64,000 nt of DNA, taken from positions 372,001 to 436,000 of the forward strand of contig NZ_JAFCKH010000004.1 of the NCBI RefSeq assembly GCF_018130505.1, written 5' to 3'. Below are positions 1 through 7,313 of the stretch, one piece after another; positions within the stretch are counted from its first letter, which is position 1; each line of letters begins with the position of its first letter. Position numbers and translations under genes: made by a program. The notes under the pieces were generated by a model that saw nothing but the letters and a program-made list of their open reading frames with translations, did not search any database and was not told where the DNA came from. The stretch is from Bradyrhizobium tropiciagri (GTDB lineage: Bacteria; Pseudomonadota; Alphaproteobacteria; Rhizobiales; Xanthobacteraceae).

Positions 1-1137
1 AAGTTCACCACGCTGTCGGCGCATGTGATCACCGGCACGACGCCGTACGTGCTGCCGGTGCGGGACTGCTACATCTTCAAATATTCGAACATCTTCGGAT
101 GGGTCGATATCGCCGACACCGGGCGCTTTCGCTCGGCCGTCTTCGACGAGGTGCAGGAGCTGCGCCACGGCCGCGGCACCGGCAAGGGCGATGCCGCCGC
201 GGTGTTCGCCAATAACGCAGGCCTGCGCATCGGCCTGTCGGCGACGCCGGTGTTCAACTACGGCGGCGAGATGTTCAACATCTGCGACATCATCGAGCCG
301 GGCATTCTGGGCACGCGCGAGGAGTTCGTGCGCGAGTGGTGCCGGTTCGACGACGACAGCAAGATGATCGTCAAGGATCCGGTCGCGCTCGGCGCGCACC
401 TGCGGGATCTCAACTTCATCCTGCGCGAGGTCGGCAAGGGACCGCCGCCGAACCGCATCATCCATGAGGTGCCGTACGACGCCGAGGCGGCCGCAGCCGA
501 TGAGGAGCTGGCGCGGCAGCTGGCGATCAAGGTGCTGTCCGGCAGCTTCACCCAGCGCGGGCAGGCAGCGCGCGAGCTCGACATGATGGCGCGCCACACC
601 ACCGGCGTCGCCAAGGCCGTGCACGTCGCCGCGTTCTGTCGGCTGCTGCTGGAGGCCGGCACGCCGATCATCCTCGGCGGCTGGCACCGCGACGTCTACG
701 ACATCTGGCTGCGCGAGCTCGCGCCGTTCAATCCGCTGCTCTACACCGGCAGCGAGACGGTGAAGCAGAAGGACGCGGTCAAAAAGGCCTTCATGGAAGG
801 CAAGAGCGACTGCATCATCATGTCGCTGCGCTCCGGTGCCGGCCTCGACGGCCTGCAGCACCGCTGCAAGACCGTGGTGCACGGCGAGCTCGATTGGTCG
901 CCGAAGGTCCACGAGCAGCTGCGCGGCCGCCTGCGCCCGCACGCGCGCCTTGATCCGATCGACGAATTCTACGTCATCACCAACGGCGGCTCCGACCCGC
1001 TGATCGCCGAGCTGCACGGCCTGAAGGCGTCGCAGGCCTTCGGCATCCTCGATCCTGGCCGCGGCGTGCAAGCCGTCGCGTCCGATGAATCCCGCCTGAA
1101 GAAGCTGGCCGAGATGTATTTGCAGAGGGGGAAATGA
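1..1137 (+). CDS. Phage SNF2-type DNA helicase, C-terminal part (cut by window edge)
   Basis: The reading frame is open from base 1, so the visible 378 residues are the C-terminal part of a larger superfamily 2 helicase. A DEVQ Walker B box is followed by GLSATP (motif III). Further on come SLRSGAGLDGLQ (motif V-like) and HEQLRGRLRP (motif VI with arginine finger). This layout is typical of SNF2/DEAD-like helicases in phage replication modules. It ends 112 bases before the O-like replication gene, so the two probably work together in phage DNA replication. The first in-frame start in the window, GTG at 25, is almost certainly internal. Confidence 0.85.
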   Translation, partial: KFTTLSAHVITGTTPYVLPVRDCYIFKYSNIFGWVDIADTGRFRSAVFDEVQELRHGRGTGKGDAAAVFANNAGLRIGLSATPVFNYGGEMFNICDIIEPGILGTREEFVREWCRFDDDSKMIVKDPVALGAHLRDLNFILREVGKGPPPNRIIHEVPYDAEAAAADEELARQLAIKVLSGSFTQRGQAARELDMMARHTTGVAKAVHVAAFCRLLLEAGTPIILGGWHRDVYDIWLRELAPFNPLLYTGSETVKQKDAVKKAFMEGKSDCIIMSLRSGAGLDGLQHRCKTVVHGELDWSPKVHEQLRGRLRPHARLDPIDEFYVITNGGSDPLIAELHGLKASQAFGILDPGRGVQAVASDESRLKKLAEMYLQRGK

Positions 1138-1249
1138 CCCAAGACTTCTCCACAGTCCGATCCTGCCGTTTCCGGGCGACTTCGTCGCCTCGCGAGGGCG
1201 CGCGGACCTTCGTTTCTCCTCGTTTTCCGACTTGTGCACAGGTGCTCTC

Positions 1250-2440
1250 ATGAGCTGGGAGGCTGTCACCTGGGCCAGCCGGCAGCGGATGAAGCTGCCG
1301 CACGAGCAGCTGATCCTGCTGGTGCTGGCGAACTGCGCCGATCCGAGCGGCGTCGCATTCGCCGAATGGCCCGGCCGCGAGCATTGGTGGAAGTATCTCG
1401 TCGACCGCACGCGCCTGTCGAAATCGAGTCTGTTCCGTCACATCAACACGCTGATCGAGCTCGGCTTGTGCAAGCGCTCGATGGTGGTGCTGGCCGACGG
1501 ACAGAAGCGCCCGACCATCCGCCTCGACCTCGAGGCGCGCTACGATATCGACGAGATCGAGGCCTCTCATTCCCATGGGCGGGACCAGTCTCATGGTGAG
1601 ACTGGCGACGATGAGGCTGTGGACGATGAGGATTTCGGCAGCGAAATCAGCAGCGTAGACGCGCCGAGCGTCGACGTTTCGCGCCAGTCTCATGGTGAGA
1701 CTGGTCCCACGGGTGGGACTGGCCCATTCCCAATCGTGGGAATGCATAAGGATTCCATACTAGATTCCAAAACTCCCCCCTTACCCCCCTCCGGGGGGAC
1801 GAGCGTGCCGGATCAGCTTTGGGATGAGTTCGTCACCGCATGGGGCGAGCCGATCCCGAAGATGGCACTGGCACGCAGCGCATGGGACCACATCGCGACC
1901 GTGAAGCGGTCGGAAGGGGTCGCCGCAGCGAAGGGCTACTGGGCCTGGCTCAAGGCGCACCCGAAAGCGCCATCGCCGCAGAGCGCGCAATCGTTCCTCC
2001 GCGACATCGCCGGCTGGTCGCAGTGGCTTCGGTACACGCCGAACGCAAGCGGCGCGGCCGTGTCGGCCTCGATGGCGTTTCCGCTCGCCAGCCGTGAGGG
2101 CAAAGCGCTCACCGCGCTGTACGAGATCGCCGGCAAGGGCGACTTCCTCCGGCAATTCATGCTGCGCAACGGCGCGATCAACTACCCCCGGCCGATCTCG
2201 CCGCGACTGCTCGCGCTCGCCGATGCGCCACAGCGGTCGGAGTGGGTGCGGCTGGAGCGTCAGCAGGCCGCGGCGTGGGAAGGGCTGATCTCCGATGCGG
2301 TGACGGTTCAGGTCCGCCAACGCATGGCGGAGGGCTCGCAGGCGCCCTGGCCGTGGCCGCCGCGCAAGGACGGCAACCTGTCGGCGGCCGGGCCGCCGGA
2401 CAGCCTGATGACGGAACAGGACTTCAGCGATTTCCAGTGA
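1250..2440 (+). CDS. Winged-helix phage replication protein (O-like)
   Basis: A protein of 396 aa starting at the ATG before Ser-Trp-Glu; a TTG 18 bases upstream is less likely. Residues 1-110 look like a winged helix of the replication-initiator type, with TRLSKSSLFRHINTLIELGL as recognition helix and wing. A low-complexity linker rich in Ser-His-Gly-Glu-Thr-Gly follows, then an alpha-helical C-terminal domain. The linker DNA contains five perfect or near-perfect inverted repeats, annotated separately. This recalls lambda O, where the origin iterons lie inside the initiator gene. Placement after a helicase supports a replication role. No catalytic motif is visible. The family match is inferred from architecture. 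Confidence 0.7.
   Translation: MSWEAVTWASRQRMKLPHEQLILLVLANCADPSGVAFAEWPGREHWWKYLVDRTRLSKSSLFRHINTLIELGLCKRSMVVLADGQKRPTIRLDLEARYDIDEIEASHSHGRDQSHGETGDDEAVDDEDFGSEISSVDAPSVDVSRQSHGETGPTGGTGPFPIVGMHKDSILDSKTPPLPPSGGTSVPDQLWDEFVTAWGEPIPKMALARSAWDHIATVKRSEGVAAAKGYWAWLKAHPKAPSPQSAQSFLRDIAGWSQWLRYTPNASGAAVSASMAFPLASREGKALTALYEIAGKGDFLRQFMLRNGAINYPRPISPRLLALADAPQRSEWVRLERQQAAAWEGLISDAVTVQVRQRMAEGSQAPWPWPPRKDGNLSAAGPPDSLMTEQDFSDFQ
1572..1744. repeat. Cluster of inverted repeats in the O-like gene, candidate phage origin
   Basis: Five dyads lie within 173 bases. The 8-bp palindrome CCCATGGG is at 1572-1579. Two identical 21-bp palindromes with arms CCAGTCTCA and TGAGACTGG are at 1585-1605 and 1684-1704. 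GTCCCAC/GTGGGAC is at 1704-1719 and CATTCCCA/TGGGAATG at 1725-1744. Perfect symmetry at DNA level inside a coding linker is not needed for the protein. It suggests initiator-binding iterons, as in lambdoid O genes. The origin assignment is inference. Confidence 0.6.
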
Positions 2441-2464
2441 ACAGCGAGGCAGGAAGCAATGCTC

Positions 2465-3118
2465 ATGAAAACGCCGGTCGATAAGGAAGCCGAGCAGCGC
2501 AGGATCTACGCCGAGGAGCGTGCGGCCGAGCGCGCGCGGGAGCGCGAGGCGGCGGGACCGAAATGGTACATCGTCCAGTGCATCCGTGGCACGGATCGGC
2601 AGGCGCTCGATGCGTTCGAACGGCACAAGATCGAAACCTACTATCCGACCGTGGTGCAGATGAAACCGATGCCACGGCGCCGCATGTCTGCGGTGCAGCG
2701 CCGGTCGGGTCTCACGGTGATGCAGCCGCACGACGTCGCGATCTTCCCGCGCTATGTCTTCACCCGGTTCGACATCCGGTCGCTGGGCTGGCGGGACGCC
2801 TTTGAGTTTGCGGGTGTCGGCGGGCTGATGTGCCATGGCGGCATGCCGGTATGGATGCCCGACGACGCGATCGCCCGCGTGCGCGAGCGATGCGGCAAGC
2901 CGATCGCCACGACCGAGACGCTGCGCTACTTCTTCGCGCTCGGTGAGAAGGTGATCGTCACCCATGGCCCGTTCGCGTCATTCCCCGGTGTCGTCGAACA
3001 AGCGGTGGACCTTCCGATCGAGAAGCTGGACGCCAGTTCGAGAATCAAGGTAGCCGTACAAATCTTCGGACGGGCAACGCCTGTCGAACTCGAGCACTGG
3101 CAAGTCGCCAAAGCGTAG
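2465..3118 (+). CDS. NusG/RfaH-like transcription elongation factor of phage
   Basis: A protein of 217 aa with a NusG N-terminal fold: KWYIVQCIRGTDRQALDAFERH begins the NGN domain near residue 35, and PRYVFTRFDI is the typical NGN strand. A C-terminal KOW-like segment (ALGEKVIVTHGPFASFPGVVE) lies near residues 160-180. The ATG at 2465 is preferred to that at 2459 because AGGAAG at 2451-2456 is then correctly spaced. Specialised NusG paralogues such as RfaH and LoaP make RNA polymerase read through terminators in long operons. Here the gene stands just upstream of two terminators and the late operon, so a late antitermination role is plausible but unproved. Confidence 0.85.
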   Translation: MKTPVDKEAEQRRIYAEERAAERAREREAAGPKWYIVQCIRGTDRQALDAFERHKIETYYPTVVQMKPMPRRRMSAVQRRSGLTVMQPHDVAIFPRYVFTRFDIRSLGWRDAFEFAGVGGLMCHGGMPVWMPDDAIARVRERCGKPIATTETLRYFFALGEKVIVTHGPFASFPGVVEQAVDLPIEKLDASSRIKVAVQIFGRATPVELEHWQVAKA

Positions 3119-3160
3119 CCACCCCACCAGCCACCCCTGCAGCCACCCTGTTGGCCACGC
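3117..3160 (+). repeat. Period-12 C-rich tandem repeat after the NusG-like gene
   Basis: AGCCACCC recurs at 3117, 3129 and 3141, with a degenerate copy GGCCACGC at 3153; the spacing is exactly 12 bases. The first copy overlaps the NusG-like stop codon. The stretch is rich in C and poor in G on the transcript strand. It could be a recognition element for the NusG-like protein, or a Rho utilisation site, since Rho prefers regularly spaced pyrimidine-C dinucleotides. Function is inference. Confidence 0.6.
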
Positions 3161-3183
3161 AGAGTGCGAAGCCTGCAATATTC

Positions 3184-3216
3184 AAAGCCCCGGCATCGTC
3201 CGGGGCTTTTGCTTTT
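3184..3216 (+). terminator. Intrinsic terminator between early and late modules (first)
   Basis: The arms GCCCCGG and CCGGGGC, flanked by AAA and TTTT, enclose a six-base loop and are followed by GCTTTT. It lies 66 bases after the NusG-like stop codon. Confidence 0.85.
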
Positions 3217-3221
3217 GTAGT

Positions 3222-3255
3222 TGGTCAGGTGACCATTTCTCCTGAGCGTGGCCAC
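3222..3255. promoter_or_regulatory. Two short palindromes between tandem terminators
   Basis: A perfect dyad TGGTCA-GG-TGACCA occupies 3222-3235, and the palindrome GTGGCCAC is at 3248-3255. They lie between the two terminators, directly ahead of the late genes. They may be operator or activator sites for a late promoter. No clear -10/-35 pair could be assigned. Confidence 0.35.
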
Positions 3256-3278
3256 CTTACTTCGCTGTTGAACTTGAC

Positions 3279-3311
3279 GCCGCGCGGCGATCCGGGCCGC
3301 GCGGCTTTTTT
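3279..3311 (+). terminator. Intrinsic terminator upstream of the late operon (second)
   Basis: The nine-base arms GCCGCGCGG and CCGCGCGGC enclose a nine-base loop and are followed by six T residues. It ends 15 bases before the first small late gene, so any transcript entering from the NusG-like gene must pass two terminators. Confidence 0.85.
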
Positions 3312-3326
3312 CCCGGGACGGTCTAG

Positions 3327-3509
3327 ATGGCTTGTCGTTGCAACGAACGGCGCGAGGCGATCGTCCGGATCGTGAAGAGTGCCAGCGTCGGAAAGACGGA
3401 AGATGTGGTCAGGAATATCGACTTCGTCGTGAAGTCGAGCGCCGAGGATACCGCAGCCATGCTGCGGCAGTCGATCGCGGCCGCGCGCTTGCGGTTGATC
3501 CGCCGATGA
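3327..3509 (+). CDS. Small phage protein, 60 aa, first gene of the late operon
   Basis: A basic protein of 60 aa beginning MACRCNERREAI, with a Cys-x-Cys near the N-terminus, a predicted helical middle and the basic end RLRLIRR. Its stop overlaps the next start as ATGA, which supports translation. Small proteins starting with Met-Ala-Cys-Arg-Cys recur in phage late operons, but I know no function. The possible ribosome binding site is weak. Confidence 0.6.
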   Translation: MACRCNERREAIVRIVKSASVGKTEDVVRNIDFVVKSSAEDTAAMLRQSIAAARLRLIRR

Positions 3510-4063
3510 GCGGGATCGAGATCAAATACGATCTCTCATCGATCCGGCACGTGTCCGACGTGATGCATCGCGCGCAGAAGCTGGCTCCCGATGTGTTGCG
3601 CCTGGCCGTCAAGCATACCGGCGGCAAGGCGACGTCGGCGATGCGCTCGGCGCTCGTCGACCAGACCGGCCTGAAGCGTGGGACGCTGGTCCGTGCGGTG
3701 AAGGGATCATCGGCTGGCCTCGGCTACATCATCAAGTCGCACGGTGGGAACATCCGCCTGAAGTTCTTCCGTGCACGCGAGACCCGCAAGGGTGTCAGCG
3801 CCGCACCATGGAATGCCCGGCGTATCTATCCCGGGACGTTCATGAAGGGCGGGCGGTTTCCCAACCGCAAGCCGCTCGGGATGGGCGGGCAGGTGATGCA
3901 GCGCGCAGGGTCAAGGCGCTTGCCGCTGCACGGCGTCAAGTCCGGACTGTTCATCCCGGAGGAGATGGTCAAGGGGCAGTCCGAGGCCGCGTTCTACGGC
4001 GTGCTGCAGTCCGACCTCGCGCCGCGCCTCGAGCACGAACTGTCACGCATCCTCGCGGGCTGA
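3506..4063 (+). CDS. Minor tail protein Z-like / tail completion protein
   Basis: A protein of 185 aa starting with the ATG that overlaps the previous stop; longer in-frame extensions have no support. It resembles lambda gpZ-type minor tail proteins. The N-terminal helix (VMHRAQKLAPDVLRLAVKHTG) is followed by a segment on joining or activation of protein ends (TSAMRSALVDQTGLKRGTLVRAV) and a conserved Arg/Gly-rich core with FMKGGRFPNRKPLGMGGQV. Lambda Z acts when the head joins the tail. Here the gene lies before the terminase instead of among tail genes, an unusual place. The assignment is moderate and rests on sequence character. Confidence 0.55.
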   Translation: MSGIEIKYDLSSIRHVSDVMHRAQKLAPDVLRLAVKHTGGKATSAMRSALVDQTGLKRGTLVRAVKGSSAGLGYIIKSHGGNIRLKFFRARETRKGVSAAPWNARRIYPGTFMKGGRFPNRKPLGMGGQVMQRAGSRRLPLHGVKSGLFIPEEMVKGQSEAAFYGVLQSDLAPRLEHELSRILAG

Positions 4064-4203
4064 ACGTGCGGCCTCTCGGCGAGCAATACATGGGGCGATG
4101 GGCGTGGGTGAGACGCTTGAGGGCGGGCGGGTCCTTCCCGCCACCCCCACCCCCGCGGCCAGAAACGGCCCCGGGGGTTCGCCAGTTAAACGGGGTTGAA
4201 AAC

Positions 4204-4254
4204 TGACCGAACACGCCGAACATCCGAACGCCCCATGACCGAACACGCCGAACA
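4204..4254 (+). repeat. 18-base direct repeat across the small terminase start
   Basis: The sequence GACCGAACACGCCGAACA occurs at 4204 and again at 4237, 33 bases apart. The second copy encodes residues 2-7 of the small terminase subunit, and the first lies in the leader. It could be a recent duplication or part of a cos/pac recognition region, which is often next to the small terminase gene. Confidence 0.6.
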
Positions 4255-4927
4255 AGGCGCGGCAGCGCCGCCGGATGAGGGGTTGTGGCTCTCGGTGACG
4301 GAGCTGGCGGAGCGCAAGGGCGTCCGAAAGTCGACGATCTCGGAGAAACTGAAGCGGCTCGTCGCCGAGCAGCGCGTCAGGGTGAAGCCTGGTCCGGGCA
4401 AGGCCAAGCTGATCAACGTCGCCGAATACGATATCGCGGTCGGAGAGGTCGGTGATGGTGCCCGCGAGCTCGGCGCCGCGACCAAAGCGGCCGATGCGGG
4501 GCGGACCACGGCGCCGAGCGCGCCCAGGGCGACGGTCGACGGCCGGCTCCGCGACGAACAGACCCGCGAGAAGGCCTACGCCGCGGATCTGAAGTTCCTC
4601 GAGCTCGAGCGCGCGCGCGGCAACCTGCTGCCGATCGCCGAATTCGACGCGGTGGCCGACGAAGCGGCGAGCCGTATCGCCGATATCGTCGACAGTCTGC
4701 AGGCGCGCGACAGCGAGCTGACGGCGATCGCGGTGAGGGAAGGCGAAAACGGTATGCGCGCCGCGCTCAAACGGACCGTTCGGGCCCAGCGCGAGGCGAT
4801 CGTGCGGGCAATGAGGGATATGGCGATCGCGGTGCGTGCCCGGGCGGCGTCTGCTGCGGCCGGTGTGGCCGTCCAGGCGGAGATGCCGCTCAGTCATGAC
4901 GATCCAGTTCCTGCAGACAGCGTATGA
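4235..4927 (+). CDS. Terminase small subunit (Nu1-like)
   Basis: A protein of 230 aa. Residues 15-75 form a helix-turn-helix: LWLSVTELAERKGVRKSTISEKLKRLV resembles the DNA-binding domain of Nu1-type small terminases. The remainder is helical and charged, with a long C-terminal helix rich in Arg and Ala, suited to oligomerisation and contact with the large subunit. The ATG at 4235 is used; an upstream TTG has no ribosome binding site. The gene overlaps the large subunit by 32 bases, as expected for coupled terminase genes. It should recognise the packaging site on phage DNA. Confidence 0.75.
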   Translation: MTEHAEQGAAAPPDEGLWLSVTELAERKGVRKSTISEKLKRLVAEQRVRVKPGPGKAKLINVAEYDIAVGEVGDGARELGAATKAADAGRTTAPSAPRATVDGRLRDEQTREKAYAADLKFLELERARGNLLPIAEFDAVADEAASRIADIVDSLQARDSELTAIAVREGENGMRAALKRTVRAQREAIVRAMRDMAIAVRARAASAAAGVAVQAEMPLSHDDPVPADSV

Positions 4928-6923
4928 CCGGCTTGCGGCGGTGTTCGATGCGGCGCTGTCGCCGCGCGAGGAGATCTCCTTCGCCGACTGGCTGCCGCGA
5001 AACATCAAGCTGGTCGACGGGCCCAACGCCGGCGAGCTCTGGAATGCCGACGGCGCGCCGTATTTGCTGGAGATCGCTCACTGCCTGAGTGACGACCACC
5101 CCTGTACGGAGGTGAGCCTCAGGAAATCCGAGCAATCGGGCGCCTCGATCCTTGCGCTCGCATGGTGTCTCTACATCGCCGACTGCGAACCGGCGAACAC
5201 GCTCTACGCCACGCCCGGCATCGAGTTTTTGCGTGACCTGAACAACGCAAAACTGCAGCCGATGATCGATGCCTGGCAGAAGCACACCAGGCGCGACGGC
5301 ATCGGCAGCAACAAGCCGCCGGTGATCTATCCGCTGGCACGGACGATGGCGGGCTCGACGACGTTCGAAAAGGTGTTCGCGGGCGGCCGGCTGTGGCTCG
5401 CCAACGCTCATTCCGTCATGGACATGAGCGGCAAGACCGCGAAGAAGGGCGTGCGCGACGAATTCTCGAAGTGGCAGAACATTCCGGGCTTTGGCGATCC
5501 GGATACGCTGTTCAAGGGTCGCTTCACCGCGTTCCGCCGGCGAAAGAACTTCAAGATCCTGAATATCTCGACGCCGGAGATCGACACCGGCGATCCGAGC
5601 GGCGAAACCGAGGGCCACTGCCGGATCACGCTGAAGTTCGAGCGAGGCGATCAGCGATACTGGAATTGCCTGTGCCCGGAGTGCCGGAAATTCTTCGTGC
5701 ACCGGTTCGAGCAGTTCCTGATCGACGAAAAGCGGCCGCATCTGTCGGTCTATCGCTGCGATTGCGGCCATCACGTCACCGAGAGCGAGCGTGTCGACGC
5801 GGTGCGGGCCGGAAAATGGGTCGCCGAGGTGCTCGACGAGCTCGCGCGTCAGCCGAGCTTCCACATCGACGCCTTCATCTCGCTGATGATGAGCTATGAG
5901 GCGATCGCCGAGGACTATATCGGCTCGCGCAAGAGCGAGACCGCGAAAAAGGACTTCTCGACCCTCAAAATGGGCCGGGCCTACCGCTTCCGCGGCGATG
6001 CGCCGGACCACATGCGGCTGTTCGAGCGGCGCGAGGACTACCGCCGCGGCCACATCCCGCCGGGCGCACTGCTGCTGGCGATCGCGGCCGACGTGCAGAA
6101 GACCGGGATCTATTACGAAGCCCTGGCCGTCGCGCCGAACCGCGAAAGCTGGGTCATCGACGCCGATTTTCTGCCGGGCACAACGACAGATCACGACGAT
6201 GGCGCGTTCATCGAGCTGACCAAGCTCTACCATCGCTCCTGGCCGGATGCGTACGGCAACAAGCGGCGGCCGGATACGTTCTCTGTCGACGCCAACTACA
6301 ACACCGGCGCCGTCAAGACGTGGACGCGGATGCATCCGGGCACGCAAGCGGTGATCGGCCGCGATGGATGGGGCCGGCCGCCGCTGTCGGCGGCGCAGCC
6401 GCAGGACATCGACTACCGCGGCAAGGTCATCAGGGGCGGCTCGACGGTCCGCTTCGTCGGCACATGGCCGCTGAAGAGCACGTTCTACGCCTATGTGAAC
6501 CTCGCCGTGAAGGCGGACGGCTCCTCGGTGATCTACCCGGTCGGCTACTGCCATTTCGGGCTGTTTCAGGAAGAGGCGTACTTCAAGCAGATCACGAGCG
6601 AGCACCTCGTCGATCAGAAGATGTCGCGCGGGCGCAAGCAGCAAGTCTGGGAGCCGCGCAGCAAGGGGCTCGATAACCACTGGCTCGACACCCGCATCTA
6701 CAACATGGCCTCGCTCGACGCGTATTTCGCGAGCTTCACGGCGGATGACTGGGCGCTGCTCGCCAGCGAGCGCGGCATTCCGGAGGATCTGCGCAAGCCG
6801 GACCTGTTCTCACCGCGTGCGTTTCAGCGCGGGGCCGACATGGTGACGGGTGAACTGCCGATCGAGCCGCCGCCGCCGAACGATCCGTGGGCGCGGCTCG
6901 CCGAGATGAACCGGGGGATTTGA
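4896..6923 (+). CDS. Terminase large subunit (lambda gpA/GpA family)
   Basis: A protein of 675 aa, close to the 641 of lambda gpA. The N-terminal half carries the packaging ATPase: SFADWLPRNIKLVDGPNAGELWNAD is typical of the GpA family, and KSEQSGAS stands at the Walker A position. A zinc-ribbon-like stretch with paired cysteines (NCLCPEC, YRCDCGHH) follows near residues 260-300. The C-terminal half is the headful or cos-cutting nuclease (DVQKTGIYYEA with its acidic residues). It translocates DNA into the prohead and cuts it. It overlaps the small subunit and ends in a TGATG junction with the gpW-like gene. Confidence 0.92.
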   Translation: MTIQFLQTAYDRLAAVFDAALSPREEISFADWLPRNIKLVDGPNAGELWNADGAPYLLEIAHCLSDDHPCTEVSLRKSEQSGASILALAWCLYIADCEPANTLYATPGIEFLRDLNNAKLQPMIDAWQKHTRRDGIGSNKPPVIYPLARTMAGSTTFEKVFAGGRLWLANAHSVMDMSGKTAKKGVRDEFSKWQNIPGFGDPDTLFKGRFTAFRRRKNFKILNISTPEIDTGDPSGETEGHCRITLKFERGDQRYWNCLCPECRKFFVHRFEQFLIDEKRPHLSVYRCDCGHHVTESERVDAVRAGKWVAEVLDELARQPSFHIDAFISLMMSYEAIAEDYIGSRKSETAKKDFSTLKMGRAYRFRGDAPDHMRLFERREDYRRGHIPPGALLLAIAADVQKTGIYYEALAVAPNRESWVIDADFLPGTTTDHDDGAFIELTKLYHRSWPDAYGNKRRPDTFSVDANYNTGAVKTWTRMHPGTQAVIGRDGWGRPPLSAAQPQDIDYRGKVIRGGSTVRFVGTWPLKSTFYAYVNLAVKADGSSVIYPVGYCHFGLFQEEAYFKQITSEHLVDQKMSRGRKQQVWEPRSKGLDNHWLDTRIYNMASLDAYFASFTADDWALLASERGIPEDLRKPDLFSPRAFQRGADMVTGELPIEPPPPNDPWARLAEMNRGI

Positions 6924-7126
6924 TGACCGACCAGGAGATGCTCGACCAGGCCAAGGCCGCGCTGCATCGGCTGATGATCGGCGAAGCCGTCGTCGAGTGC
7001 GAGTGGCAAGGTCAGAAGACGAAGTTCGGGCAGGCCAACATCAACCAACTGCGCGCCTACGTCGCCGAGCTCGAGGCGCGGATCGCGGGCCTGCCGGTCC
7101 GCGGTGCCATGGGGATCGTGTTCTGA
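6923..7126 (+). CDS. Head-tail joining protein gpW-like
   Basis: A protein of 67 aa with the gpW fold signature: an N-terminal helix (DQEMLDQAKAALHRLMIG), a beta hairpin (EAVVECEWQGQKTKFGQA) and a second helix (NINQLRAYVAELEARIAGL). Length and place between terminase A and portal B match lambda W exactly. gpW joins the filled head after packaging and prepares the portal for the tail. Start and stop codons overlap both neighbours, which shows tight translational coupling. Confidence 0.85.
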   Translation: MTDQEMLDQAKAALHRLMIGEAVVECEWQGQKTKFGQANINQLRAYVAELEARIAGLPVRGAMGIVF

Positions 7127-7305
7127 TGGAGGGCTGGCACTTCCACGTGCACGCATCTCACGCCGGCGGCGACTTCATCGCGATGGCGAAGAAGGAGCCG
7201 TTCGTCAACGGCGATCCCCTGCGTGAGCCGGGCGACGTCTGGTTCGAGTTCGGCGCTTCGCCGGACGAGGCCATGGCCAAGCTGAAGCGCTCGCTGCTCA
7301 ACTGA
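7126..7305 (+). CDS. Small phage protein, 59 aa, unknown
   Basis: A protein of 59 aa beginning MEGWHFHVHASHAGGDFIAMAK. Its start overlaps the gpW stop and it ends eight bases before the portal start, so it belongs to the packaging operon. The N-terminal histidine-rich strand and the Pro-Gly-Asp-Val-Trp-Phe-Glu-Phe middle suggest a small alpha-beta fold. I do not recognise the family. Confidence 0.6.
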   Translation: MEGWHFHVHASHAGGDFIAMAKKEPFVNGDPLREPGDVWFEFGASPDEAMAKLKRSLLN

Positions 7306-7313
7306 AAGATCGC

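Noticed and set aside
1572-1744. CRISPR-like array in the O-like gene
   Set aside because: The repeats are palindromic, of several classes and irregularly spaced, with no spacers of constant length and no cas genes.
1781-2965. Long minus-strand open frame opposite the O-like and NusG-like genes
   Set aside because: It lies opposite two well-supported genes, is rich in Arg, His and Pro, and has no start signal; a high-GC shadow.
3332-3505. N-terminal extension of the gpZ-like protein
   Set aside because: It is the other frame of the 60-aa gene; the ATG at 3506 is coupled to that gene's stop.
4890-6680. 596-codon minus-strand frame opposite the large terminase
   Set aside because: Typical antisense shadow of a GC-rich gene; composition unlike a real protein and no family.
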